Shown here piece after piece: positions 1 to 7,330 of a stretch of DNA of 64,000 nucleotides. Under the pieces are notes generated by a model, which was not told the DNA's origin, ran no database searches, and saw only the letters and a program-made list of their open reading frames with translations. Made by a program: the position numbers and the translations under genes. How positions within the stretch are numbered: position 1 is the stretch's first letter; every line of letters starts with the position of its first letter. Source of the DNA: an uncultured Oscillospiraceae bacterium (GTDB taxonomy: Bacteria; Bacillota; Clostridia; Oscillospirales; Oscillospiraceae); contig CANQXK010000004.1 in the NCBI GenBank assembly GCA_947627715.1, forward strand, positions 1 to 64,000. The letters run 5' to 3'.

Positions 1-699
1 GGACATGCCCTCTACGACCTGCACTCCGACGACAGGTTCTGCTTCACCTCCCTGGAGGGCGGCGTTTCCATGGGCGTCCACGAGAGCCAGTCCCGGTTTT
101 ACGAGAACATCATCGGCCGCAGCCGGGAGTTCGTGGAGCTTGTCTACCCTGAGATCGTGAGGCTCTGCCCCGCCCTGGCCGCCCAAAGCCCGGAGGCGCT
201 GTGGCGGGCCGCCAACGTGGCCCAGCCCAGCCTCATCCGCACCGAGGCCGACGAGCTGACATACCCCCTGCACATCATGGTGCGGTATGAGATGGAGAAG
301 GCCATGATAGGTGGCGATGTGAAGCCCGCCGACCTGCCCGGTATGTGGAATGACCTCTATAGGGAGTATTTGGGGGTGGACGTGCCGGACGACAAAAACG
401 GCATCCTTCAGGACTCCCACTGGTCCGGCGGCGGCATCGGCTACTTCCCCTCCTACGCCCTGGGCAGCGCCTACGGCGCGCAGCTTCTCCACAAGATGCG
501 GGAGGACTTCGACGTGCGCAAGGCCGTGAGGGACAACGACCTCATTCAGGTCAACAACTGGCTGGAGGATAAGATCTGGAAATACGGCTCCCTCTACAAG
601 CCGGCGGAGCTGATGGAGAGGGCCTTCGGCGGACCCTTCGACCCGGCGTACTACACCGGCTATCTGGAGCGCAAATTTACGGAGGTGTACGGCCTGTGA
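1..699 (+). CDS. M32 family metallocarboxypeptidase, C-terminal part (5' end outside window)
   Basis: A thermostable-carboxypeptidase (Taq/Pfu type) zinc enzyme that removes C-terminal residues from peptides in the cytoplasm. The frame is open from base 1 and begins with GHALYD, which is the end of the family's HEXXH zinc motif, so the first zinc histidine and catalytic glutamate lie just outside the window. The conserved HESQSRFYENIIGRS block (bases 79-123) carries the glutamate that acts as third zinc ligand in this family. The C-terminal half is intact and ends at a TGA that overlaps the GTG start of ybeY. About 232 of the usual roughly 500 residues are visible. The methionine at base 70 lies inside the conserved fold and is not a start. 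Confidence 0.93.
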   Translation, partial: GHALYDLHSDDRFCFTSLEGGVSMGVHESQSRFYENIIGRSREFVELVYPEIVRLCPALAAQSPEALWRAANVAQPSLIRTEADELTYPLHIMVRYEMEKAMIGGDVKPADLPGMWNDLYREYLGVDVPDDKNGILQDSHWSGGGIGYFPSYALGSAYGAQLLHKMREDFDVRKAVRDNDLIQVNNWLEDKIWKYGSLYKPAELMERAFGGPFDPAYYTGYLERKFTEVYGL

Positions 700-1190
700 G
701 CACCGTGACGGTCACGCGGGAAAGGCCCGGCCTCGGCCACCCGGAGACGGCGGCGCTGGTGAAGCGGGCCATATTGGCCGCGCTGGCCTCGGAGGGGATC
801 GGCGCGCCCTGCCGGGTGGACGTGATGCTCACGGACGACCGGGGCATCCACGCCATCAACCTGGAGCACCGGGGGGTGGACGCCCCCACGGACGTGCTGA
901 GCTTCCCCTTAAACGACCTGACGCCGGGGGCGTTTGACCCGGAGACGTGCGAGACGGACCTGGACGCCGGGGAGGTCCTGCTGGGGGACATGGTCATTGA
1001 CATCCCCCGGTGCGAGGCCCAGGGGGAGGAGTACGGCCACGGATACCGGCGCGAGGTCAGCTACCTGGCCGTCCACTCCACCCTGCACCTTTTGGGCTAC
1101 GACCACCTGGACGAGGGGGAGGAAAAGGCGCTCATGAGGAGCAGGGAAGAGGCGGTCATGGAGAGGCTGGGGGTCCCCAGGGGGGAGTGA
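696..1190 (+). CDS. ybeY: Endoribonuclease YbeY (16S rRNA maturation / rRNA quality control)
   Basis: A single-domain zinc-dependent RNase of 164 residues, normal for the family, needed for 16S rRNA 3'-end processing and 70S quality control. The diagnostic C-terminal motif is present as HSTLHLLGYDH, supplying the three histidines that bind zinc. The GTG start overlaps the preceding stop (GTGA) and has a GGAGGT ribosome-binding site 9 bases upstream, so it is translationally coupled to the peptidase gene. In Firmicutes ybeY usually sits close to era, as here, although a roughly 500-base repeat array separates the two. Some clostridia carry a longer phosphohydrolase-ybeY-dgkA-era cluster; those partners are missing here. 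Confidence 0.95.
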   Translation: MSTVTVTRERPGLGHPETAALVKRAILAALASEGIGAPCRVDVMLTDDRGIHAINLEHRGVDAPTDVLSFPLNDLTPGAFDPETCETDLDAGEVLLGDMVIDIPRCEAQGEEYGHGYRREVSYLAVHSTLHLLGYDHLDEGEEKALMRSREEAVMERLGVPRGE

Positions 1191-1230
1191 GAAGCAAAGA
1201 GGGCCGGAAGAAGGTACGGCTTGTTTAGGG

Positions 1231-1403
1231 AAAAGCCTTCCCCGCTTGTGGGGAAGGTGGCCCCCGAAGGGGGCCGGATGAGGCCGACGAGAGCCAGGCT
1301 CCCCTCCGGCCCTTCGGGCCACCTCCCCTCAGAGAGGGGAGGCGATTCCCACCTCATCCGTCGCCTCCGGCGACACCTTCCCCGCCCTGCGGGGAAGGCA
1401 TTT
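1231..1403. repeat. Palindromic intergenic repeat, family R1 (long form with nested R4 half)
   Basis: A repeat of about 170 bases with near-symmetric ends (AAAGCCTTCCCC and GGGGAAGGCATTT) made of successive hairpins: CCTTCCCC/GGGGAAGG, GGCCCCC/GGGGGCC, an outer GGATGAGG/CCTCATCC helix, and GTCGCC/GGCGAC. Between the two halves of the outer helix lies an extra hairpin pair that matches half of repeat R4 at 58538. Other copies are at 21443, 51968 and 58202. Frames read across it give recurring peptides such as SPLVGKVAPEGGRMRP; these come from the repeat and are not genes. Confidence 0.9.
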
Positions 1404-1427
1404 GCCTTGACGACCCCGTTGCGCGTT

Positions 1428-1600
1428 TAAATGGCGCCCTTGCCGCGAAGCGGGAAGGGAGCTGTCCGGCAACGCCGGACTGAGGGTTAAAACGACGATA
1501 GAGCGGTCCCGTGGGTTACACCGATAATAGAGCGGTCCCGCAACGATTAACCCTCAGTCACGCTGGTGCGTGACAGCTCCCTTTATCAAAGGGAGCCAAA
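1428..1600. repeat. Palindromic intergenic repeat, family R2
   Basis: It runs from AAATGGCGCCC to AAGGGAGCCAAA and contains two related hairpins, each framed by CTGTC and GACTGAGGG or the reverse. Their stems are CCGGC/GCCGG-type at 1464-1480 and CACGC/GCGTG-type at 1557-1574. A short spacer with a shared GTTGCGC core links it to R1, and the R1-spacer-R2 order recurs at 21443-21734 and 58202-58492. The remaining stretch to era (1601-1714) holds a degraded R1 end and no recognisable gene. Confidence 0.88.
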
Positions 1601-1714
1601 GCGGTAATTTGATTTTATTCCGTCGCCTGCGGCGACACTTTCCTCACTTGTGGGGGAAGGCTTTGGGAGCGCGATGTTTACATTATCTGGCCGATGGCTC
1701 AGGAGGATAGAAAG

Positions 1715-2605
1715 ATGATCAAACGAACTGCCTTGATCACCGTGGTGGGGCGGCCCAATGTGGGCAAGTCCACCTTAGTCAACGCCATGGTGGGGGAGAA
1801 GGTGTCCATTGTGACCCCCAAGCCCCAGACCACCCGCAACCGCATCTTCGGCGTGGCCGAGCGGGGGGAGACTCAGCTTGTCTTTGCCGACACCCCCGGC
1901 TTTCACCGGGCGCGGACGAAGCTGGGGGATTATATGGTCCATGTGGTGGAGGAGTCCGTGGAGGACGACGTGGACGCCGTCTGCCTGGTGGTGGAGCCCA
2001 AGGCCAACATCGGCCGCCAGGAGGAGGGGCTGATCGCCCGGATCAAAGCCTCCAAGGCCCCGGCGGTGCTGGTGATCAACAAGATCGACACCGTGGAAAA
2101 GCCGGAGCTTCTGCCTGTCATCGCCCTCTACGCCAAGGCCCTCGACTGGGCCGCCGTGGTGCCTGTCTCGGCGCGGCGCGGCCAGGGGGTGGACGAGCTT
2201 TTTGACGAGCTTGAAAAATTTGCCAAGGAGGACCAGCAGCTCTTCCCGAAGGACATGATCACCGATCAGACCACCCGCCAGATGTGCGCGGAGATCATAC
2301 GGGAGAAGCTTCTTCTGCGCCTCCAGTCCGAGGTCCCCCACGGCACGGCGGTGGAGATCACGGCCTTCACGGAGCGCCAGGACGGGGTGACGGAGATCAC
2401 CGCCACCATCTACTGCGAGCGGGAGAGCCACAAGGGCATCATCATCGGGAAAAACGGGGAGATGCTCAAAGCCGTGGGCGAGGCCGCGCGGCGGGACATG
2501 GAGAAGCTCCTGGACGGGAAGGTCTACCTCAACACCTGGGTGAAGGTGAAGGAGAACTGGCGGGACTCCGGGGCGAACCTCAAGACCTTCGGGTACACGG
2601 ACTGA
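1715..2605 (+). CDS. era: GTPase Era
   Basis: A Ras-like GTPase that binds the 3' end of 16S rRNA during 30S assembly. The G1 loop GRPNVGKST is near the N-terminus, G3 reads DTPG, G4 reads NKID, and a C-terminal KH RNA-binding domain carries GKNGEMLKAVG. The reading frame extends to an ATG at 1694, but the ATG at 1715 is preferred. It has an AGGAGG eight bases upstream, and the resulting 296-residue protein starts with the family's usual MIKRT...VGRPNVGKS spacing. It is followed by yqzL and recO on the same strand, a common Firmicutes order. Confidence 0.96.
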   Translation: MIKRTALITVVGRPNVGKSTLVNAMVGEKVSIVTPKPQTTRNRIFGVAERGETQLVFADTPGFHRARTKLGDYMVHVVEESVEDDVDAVCLVVEPKANIGRQEEGLIARIKASKAPAVLVINKIDTVEKPELLPVIALYAKALDWAAVVPVSARRGQGVDELFDELEKFAKEDQQLFPKDMITDQTTRQMCAEIIREKLLLRLQSEVPHGTAVEITAFTERQDGVTEITATIYCERESHKGIIIGKNGEMLKAVGEAARRDMEKLLDGKVYLNTWVKVKENWRDSGANLKTFGYTD

Positions 2606-2723
2606 CAGACAAAAATCGCCGCTATGGAAACCGCTTGTAAACGGCGCGAAAATATTCCCTCTCATACTTCCCGCGCTCGTGCAGAAACTACTCTCGAAGC
2701 GGGAGAGCAGAGAGGAACAGGGA

Positions 2724-2834
2724 ATGAGTATTGCTGGACTGTGGCGGCTTTTCTGGGCGACGGGGGATATACGGATATTCCTCGCCGTCCGGGAGCTTGA
2801 GAACGAGAGAGAGGAAGAGAGGACGGCGCGGTGA
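2724..2834 (+). CDS. yqzL: YqzL-like small protein (36 residues)
   Basis: A very short reading frame between era and recO. It encodes a tryptophan- and acid-rich peptide starting MSIAGLWRLFWATGDIRIFL and ending in a Glu/Arg run. The pattern W-x2-F-x3-TGxIxxxL followed by an acidic tail matches the YqzL family, which occupies this same era-recO position in Bacillus and clostridia. The ATG has a purine-rich GAGGAACAGGG site just upstream, and the stop is 18 bases before recO. The function of YqzL is unknown. The call rests on position and a short motif. Confidence 0.7.
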   Translation: MSIAGLWRLFWATGDIRIFLAVRELENEREEERTAR

Positions 2835-2852
2835 CGCCGTCCGGGGGCCGGG

Positions 2853-3596
2853 ATGTACATAACGACGCCGGGATTGATCCTCAGAGAAACGGAATACAAG
2901 GAGTCGAGCCTCATTTTGACGGTGCTCACCGCAGATCGCGGAAAGCTCACCGTCCAGGCCAGGGGCGCCAGGCGGAAGGGCAGCAAGGTGGCGGCGGCCA
3001 CGCAGCTTTTGACGCTGTCGGAGATGACGCTTTTTGAGAACCGGGAGCGGTACACCCTCACGGAGGCTCGCAGCGTGGAGGAGTTCCGGGGGCTGCGGGA
3101 GGACCTGGGGAAGTTGGCCCTGGGGACGTATTTTGCCGAGCTTATGGACAGCCTCGCGGACGAGGACGCGCCGAACCCGGAGCTTCTGCCCCTGGGGCTG
3201 AACGCCCTCTACGCGCTGTCGGAGTCGCTGAACACGGACGCTTTGGTGAAGGCGGCCTTTGAGCTGCGCGCCATGTGCACGGCGGGGTTTGAGCCGGCGC
3301 TGGCGGCCTGCGGCGTGTGCGGCAAGGAGCGGCCCACGGCGGCGGTCCTGTCCCTGGAGGGCGGGGGCCTCTACTGCGCCGGGTGCAGGCCGGAGGGGGC
3401 GGGGGAGTGCGTGACCCTCTCTCCGGGGGTGCTGGACGCCATGCGGCATATTATATCCGTGAGTCCCAAGCGGCTCTACGCCTTTTCCGTGGGGCCGGAG
3501 ACGGAGAGGCGGCTTGCCAGGGTGTGCGAGGCGTATCTGCTGACGCAGCTGGGCAGGGGCTTCGGGACGCTGGATTTTTATAAGAGCGTCAAATGA
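2853..3596 (+). CDS. recO: DNA repair protein RecO
   Basis: A RecFOR-pathway mediator that binds SSB and anneals or loads RecA at gaps. At 247 residues it is normal length. An N-terminal OB fold begins MYITTPGLILRETEYKESS, with the family's conserved basic GKLTVQARGARR stretch. The C-terminal helical domain contains the zinc-finger pairs CGVC and CAGC, spaced as in zinc-containing RecO proteins. It lies 18 bases downstream of yqzL in the era-yqzL-recO arrangement. Confidence 0.95.
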   Translation: MYITTPGLILRETEYKESSLILTVLTADRGKLTVQARGARRKGSKVAAATQLLTLSEMTLFENRERYTLTEARSVEEFRGLREDLGKLALGTYFAELMDSLADEDAPNPELLPLGLNALYALSESLNTDALVKAAFELRAMCTAGFEPALAACGVCGKERPTAAVLSLEGGGLYCAGCRPEGAGECVTLSPGVLDAMRHIISVSPKRLYAFSVGPETERRLARVCEAYLLTQLGRGFGTLDFYKSVK

Positions 3597-3638
3597 CGGC
3601 GTTTTCGGCATTTGAATGCGGGAAAGGAAGACGCGGCT

Positions 3639-4892
3639 ATGGAAATGGAACTTGGCTTCGGCGCGGGGGTACAGAAGATCGCAGTGCCGGACAAAAATCT
3701 GATGGGGGTCCTGACGCCCAATGAGGTGAAAAGGGAGCTTGTGGGGGAGGCGGAGGTCCGCAGGGCCTTGGAAAATCCTATCGGCTCGCCGCGCCTGCGG
3801 GACATTGTGAGGCCCGGAGAGAAGATCGCGGTGGTCACCAGCGACGTGACGAGGCCCATGCCCACCTATAAGGTGATGCCGGCCCTGCTGGACGAGCTGT
3901 ACGCCGCCGGAGTGAGGCCGGAGGACGTCACCCTTGTCTTTGCCCTGGGAAGTCACAGGGCGCAGACCGAAGAGGAGAGGCGGAGGCTGGCCGGGGAGCG
4001 GGCGTACGCCGAGATCCGCTGTATCGACTCAGACCCCGACGATTTTGTACATATGGGGGTCACCGGCCGTGGAACGCCGGTGGACATCTTCACCCCCGTG
4101 GCGCGGGCCGACAGGCGCATCTGCCTTGGGAACATCGAGTTTCACTACTTTGCCGGGTACTCCGGCGGGGCCAAGGCGCTGATGCCCGGCGTGTCCACCC
4201 GCGCCGCCATCCAGGCGAACCACGCCCGGATGGTGGAGGACACCTCCAGGGCGGGGCTTATTGAGGGGAACGGCGTCCGGGCCGACATCGAGGAGGCCGG
4301 GGCCGTCGTGGGCGTTGATTTCATCGTCAATGTGGTGCTGGACGAGCACAAGGAGATCATCCGGGCGGTGGCCGGGGATGTGACGCTGGCCCACCGGGCC
4401 GGGTGCGCGTTTCTGGACACGCTGTACCTGAAGAAATTGGACAGGCGCGCGGACATCGTGGTGGTCTCCCAGGGGGGCGCGCCCAAGGACCTGAACCTCT
4501 ATCAGACGCAAAAGGCTCTGGACAACGCCAAGCACGCCGTCAAAAAGGGCGGCACCGTCATTTTGGTGGGGTCGTGCAGGGAGGGTTACGGCGAGCGGGT
4601 GTTCGCCCAGTGGCTCCGCGAGGCCCCGGACGCCCACAGCCTCATCGAGAGGGTGGAGCGGGACTTCCAGCTGGGGGGCCACAAGGCCGCGGCCATCGCC
4701 ATGGTGCTGGAAAACGCCAAGGTGGTGCTGGTGAGCGAGCTTGACGACGACACGGTCCGGGGGGCGTTCCTGACGCCGGCGAGGTCGGCCCAGGAGGCGC
4801 TGGACGCGGCCCTTGCGGAGTACGGCCCGGAGGCGTCGGTGCTGGTGATGCCCTACGGCGGCTCGACCCTGCCGGTGGCGAAGGAGGAGTGA
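3639..4892 (+). CDS. larA: LarA-type nickel-pincer racemase/epimerase family protein
   Basis: A DUF2088/LarA superfamily enzyme of 417 residues. LarA interconverts D- and L-lactate with a covalently bound nickel-pincer nucleotide; relatives act on other 2-hydroxyacids. His106 (in GSHRAQTEEE), His169 (in NIEFHYFAGYSGG), Lys179 (in GGAKALMPG) and His195 (in IQANHARM) keep the spacing of the Lactobacillus LarA set His108/His174/Lys184/His200, so the cofactor-attachment lysine and the nickel ligands are intact. The ATG at 3639 has AAAGGAAG ten bases upstream; an in-frame TTG at 3612 lacks a site. No larB, larC or larE cofactor genes are in the window. The substrate is unproven. Confidence 0.85.
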   Translation: MEMELGFGAGVQKIAVPDKNLMGVLTPNEVKRELVGEAEVRRALENPIGSPRLRDIVRPGEKIAVVTSDVTRPMPTYKVMPALLDELYAAGVRPEDVTLVFALGSHRAQTEEERRRLAGERAYAEIRCIDSDPDDFVHMGVTGRGTPVDIFTPVARADRRICLGNIEFHYFAGYSGGAKALMPGVSTRAAIQANHARMVEDTSRAGLIEGNGVRADIEEAGAVVGVDFIVNVVLDEHKEIIRAVAGDVTLAHRAGCAFLDTLYLKKLDRRADIVVVSQGGAPKDLNLYQTQKALDNAKHAVKKGGTVILVGSCREGYGERVFAQWLREAPDAHSLIERVERDFQLGGHKAAAIAMVLENAKVVLVSELDDDTVRGAFLTPARSAQEALDAALAEYGPEASVLVMPYGGSTLPVAKEE

Positions 4893-4895
4893 GGC

Positions 4896-5288
4896 ATGAC
4901 AGAGGAGCTGCTGTGCGAAAAGGCCGTGGAGATGCTGAAAATGTCCTATTCGCCCTATTCGGGCTTCCCCGTGGGGGCGGCCCTGGAGTGCGCGGACGGG
5001 ACGGTGTACACCGGCTGCAACATTGAAAACGCCGCCTACGGCGCGACCATGTGCGCGGAGAGGACGGCGGTGTTTAAGGCGGTCAGCGAGGGACACAGGC
5101 GCTTCCGGCGGCTGGCCGTGGCGGGGGGAACGGAGTCCTTCTGCCCGCCCTGCGGCGCGTGCCGCCAGGTGATGGCGGAGTTTTCGCCGGATATGGACAT
5201 CATCATGGTGACCCCGTCGGGGAAAAAGAGGACGGTGAACCTCCGGGAACTTCTCCCTTACGGGTTCGACAGCGCGATGCTGGAGTGA
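4896..5288 (+). CDS. cdd: Cytidine deaminase
   Basis: A zinc-dependent deaminase of cytidine and deoxycytidine to uridine and deoxyuridine in pyrimidine salvage. At 130 residues it is the normal tetrameric-class length. The catalytic motifs are CAERTA (zinc Cys plus proton-shuttling Glu) and PCGACRQ (two zinc Cys). The N-terminal YSPYSGFPVGAA motif contacts substrate. It starts three bases after the larA stop, so the two are probably co-transcribed. It faces deoC, whose product uses deoxyribose-phosphate from the same salvage route; in other Firmicutes cdd and deoC often share an operon. Confidence 0.96.
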   Translation: MTEELLCEKAVEMLKMSYSPYSGFPVGAALECADGTVYTGCNIENAAYGATMCAERTAVFKAVSEGHRRFRRLAVAGGTESFCPPCGACRQVMAEFSPDMDIIMVTPSGKKRTVNLRELLPYGFDSAMLE

Positions 5289-5337
5289 CGGCGCGGGTCG
5301 GCTCCCGGTCAAGGTGACGGAAATCGAACCACGCTGA

Positions 5338-5378
5338 AAGAAAAACGCCCGGACGACAAAACCCTTGTCGTCCGGGCG
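5338..5378 (-). terminator. Intrinsic terminator of deoC
   Basis: A 14-base-pair perfect stem (CGCCCGGACGACAA with TTGTCGTCCGGGCG) around a five-base loop, followed on the minus strand by TTTTTCTTTC. It sits ten bases past the deoC stop. On the plus strand it is followed by no T-run, so it is assigned to deoC only. Confidence 0.9.
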
Positions 5379-5387
5379 CGGCTATAT

Positions 5388-6053
5388 TTACGGAAGGTCG
5401 GGGCGGAGGTCCTTGACCAGCTTTATGACGCGGCTGGTGCCCAGGCGCGACGCGCCCAGGGCGAGATAGGACGCGGCGTCCTCCAGGGAGGAGATGCCGC
5501 CGGCGGCCTTCACCCCCACATCGGGGGAGACGTGCGCCCGCAAAAGCGCCACGTCCTCCGGCGTAGCCCCGTGGGCGGAAAACCCGGTGGAGGTCTTGAT
5601 GAAGTCCGCGCCGGAGAGGGAGACAAGCTGGCAGAGCTTTATTTTTTCGTCCCCGGTGAGGAGACACGTCTCGATGATGACCTTCAGGATATGGCCGCCG
5701 CAGGCAGCCTTGACGGCGCGTATCTCCGCAAGCACCTCGTCCCAGAGGCCGTCCTTCACCCAGCCTAAGTTGACCACCATGTCGATCTCCCCGGCCCCGT
5801 TCTTTACGGCGTCCGCCGTCTCAAAGACCTTGACCGCCGTGGTGGAGCTTCCGTTGGGAAAGCCCACCACGGTGCAGATCGTCAGGCCGCCCCCGGCGTA
5901 GGCGCGGGCACGGCTCACATAGGAGGGCGGGATGCAGGCCGAGGCGGCCCGGTACCGTATGGCGTCGTCAAGGACGGCGCGGATCTCCTCCCAGGTGGCG
6001 GCGGGGGAGAGAAGGGTGTGATCGACCCGCGAGAGGATCTCCTGAATGTCCAT
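5388..6053 (-). CDS. deoC: Deoxyribose-phosphate aldolase
   Basis: Class I aldolase that cleaves 2-deoxyribose-5-phosphate to glyceraldehyde-3-phosphate and acetaldehyde, the last step in deoxynucleoside catabolism. At 221 residues it is full length. The Schiff-base lysine is in DFIKTSTGF, and the second catalytic lysine is in VGVKAAGGI. The N-terminal DHTLLSP motif and the EIDMVVNLG strand are conserved. It is transcribed alone towards cdd. Its start is preceded by AAAGGGG, and a terminator-like hairpin stands directly in the leader (6071-6094), so expression may be attenuated. Confidence 0.96.
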   Translation of the reverse strand: MDIQEILSRVDHTLLSPAATWEEIRAVLDDAIRYRAASACIPPSYVSRARAYAGGGLTICTVVGFPNGSSTTAVKVFETADAVKNGAGEIDMVVNLGWVKDGLWDEVLAEIRAVKAACGGHILKVIIETCLLTGDEKIKLCQLVSLSGADFIKTSTGFSAHGATPEDVALLRAHVSPDVGVKAAGGISSLEDAASYLALGASRLGTSRVIKLVKDLRPDLP

Positions 6054-6070
6054 GGAAAAGGCCCCTTTAC

Positions 6071-6094
6071 AAAAAAATACCCGGCCATGCCGGG
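6071..6094 (-). terminator. Terminator-like hairpin in the deoC leader (candidate attenuator)
   Basis: On the minus strand CCCGGC-ATG-GCCGGG is followed by TATTTTTTT, ending about 17 bases before the deoC start codon. Position and T-run fit an attenuator. It could instead be the end of an unseen upstream minus-strand transcript, but no gene is visible there. Confidence 0.6.
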
Positions 6095-6112
6095 AAGGCG
6101 GAGGCTGCCCCC

Positions 6113-6145
6113 TTCAGGGCGGTATCGCGGGATACGCGCCCTGAA
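6113..6145 (-). promoter_or_regulatory. Strong leader hairpin upstream of deoC
   Basis: An inverted repeat with a 9-pair outer stem (TTCAGGGCG/CGCCCTGAA) and a 5-pair inner stem (GTATC/GATAC) around a GCGG loop. It sits 19 bases upstream of the terminator-like hairpin. Together they form a structured deoC leader. No known riboswitch class was recognised. Confidence 0.5.
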
Positions 6146-6534
6146 TTGTCTTTCGACGGGGCCCCCTTCATAAGAGCGACGGCGCATACCGCGCCAGAAT
6201 CAGACAAAAACGTCTCATTCGGGACAAAGAAAATACTTTGTATTTTACGCAGGACCGTCCAAATTCATGTTAACATATTCTTACGAATTTTGCAAGACCC
6301 GGAAGCGAAAAAATATGGAAAAATTCTATTTTTCGCTAATTTAAAGAAAGAATAGGGCGCATTTTTACGGGGGAGGTCAAAAGCGGAAATCAAAATGAGA
6401 CGCAAATGTGTCTCGTTTGTTAAACTGACGTTATAGTTTCATAAAGCATAAAAGCTTCGCTTTCGGAGGACGGCGAAAAAATACGAATAGGGACAAATCC
6501 CGGCGGAATAGGATGTGGGGAAGTCAAAGAAACG
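6146..6534. other. AT-rich intergenic region between deoC and sigK
   Basis: About 390 bases of markedly lower GC than the neighbours and no convincing gene. It holds a hairpin with AGCGAAAA/TTTTCGCT arms (about 6305-6339). It also has a pair of half-sites, ATGAGAC (6394-6400) and GTCTC (6409-6413), and one GTCTCAT (about 6211-6217), which match the half-site of the operator at 17188. The sigK promoter should lie here; sigma-E and sigma-K promoters are AT-rich, but no match was good enough to place one. Confidence 0.5.
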
Positions 6535-6546
6535 GTGGTGCGTCCC

Positions 6547-7245
6547 ATGCTGTCCATAACCTTTGCCGCGCTCCTCAGCTATCCCTTCCTCCTGCTGAAG
6601 CTTGTAAACCCCGCGGGGTCGTTCCCACGGACGCTCACCGCCGCCGAGGAGCGGGACTGCCTGGAGCGGGCGGCGGAGGGGGACGAGGAGGCCAGGAACA
6701 AGCTGATCGAGCACAATCTGCGCTTAGTGGCGCACATCGTCAAGAAGTACTACACCAGGACGCCGGACCAGGACGACCTCATCTCCATCGGGACCATCGG
6801 GCTTATCAAGGGCATCTCCACCTACAGGCCGGACAAGGGCGTAAGGCTTGCCACCTATGCCAGCCGGTGCATCGAGAACGAGATCCTGATGTATTTCCGT
6901 TCCCAGCGCAAATCCGCCGGGGACCTGTCGCTGTCGGACACCATCGACGCGGACGGGGACGGGAACAACCTGTCGCTCATGGACGTTATCTGCGCGGAGG
7001 ACGACGTGTTCGAGCGGCTGAGCGCCCAGGAGATCTACGGGCGGCTGCGGGAGTTTGTGGAGACGGGGCTGGAGGAGCGGGAGCGGCAGATCGTCAAATT
7101 GCGCTACGGGCTGGGGCGGGAGACCCGCCTGACGCAGCGGGAGACGGCGGAGAAGCTGGGCATCTCGCGGTCCTATGTCTCGCGCATCGAGAAGAGGGCG
7201 TTGGAGAAGCTGAAGGCGCTGCTGGCGGCGGAGGGGGAGTTTTGA
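6547..7245 (+). CDS. sigK: RNA polymerase sporulation sigma factor SigK
   Basis: Late mother-cell sigma factor of endospore formation. The body is very close to the family standard: ARNKLIEHNLRLVAHIVKKY, DLISIGTIGLIKGISTY and LATYASRCIENEILM (region 2), then TQRETAEKLGISRSYVSRIEKRALEKL (region 4). A hydrophobic N-terminal stretch (LSITFAALLSYPFLLLKLV) corresponds to the pro-sequence removed by SpoIVFB-type cleavage in Bacillus. The gene is uninterrupted, without the skin element that splits sigK in some species. Start choice is uncertain: ATG at 6547 or GTG at 6535; neither has a strong ribosome-binding site. About 232 residues. Confidence 0.92.
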   Translation: MLSITFAALLSYPFLLLKLVNPAGSFPRTLTAAEERDCLERAAEGDEEARNKLIEHNLRLVAHIVKKYYTRTPDQDDLISIGTIGLIKGISTYRPDKGVRLATYASRCIENEILMYFRSQRKSAGDLSLSDTIDADGDGNNLSLMDVICAEDDVFERLSAQEIYGRLREFVETGLEERERQIVKLRYGLGRETRLTQRETAEKLGISRSYVSRIEKRALEKLKALLAAEGEF

Positions 7246-7330
7246 TTTTCCGAAAAAAGCCGTCATATCCGCCGCGCTTTTGCGACAGATAGAGTGACGG
7301 GCCTGTCAGAAAGAGAGAGGGGGCGCGGCT

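Noticed and set aside
1221-1430. Open frames with recurring SPLVGKVAPEGGRMRP-type peptides (also near 21250, 51939, 58031)
   Set aside because: They are translations of the palindromic R1 repeat in different places, with no ribosome-binding site and no coding character.
6394-6435. A 13-codon frame (MRRKCVSFVKLTL) with an RRK motif upstream of sigK
   Set aside because: No terminator or resistance gene follows, its ribosome-binding site is poor, and the frame overlaps an inverted repeat; probably chance.
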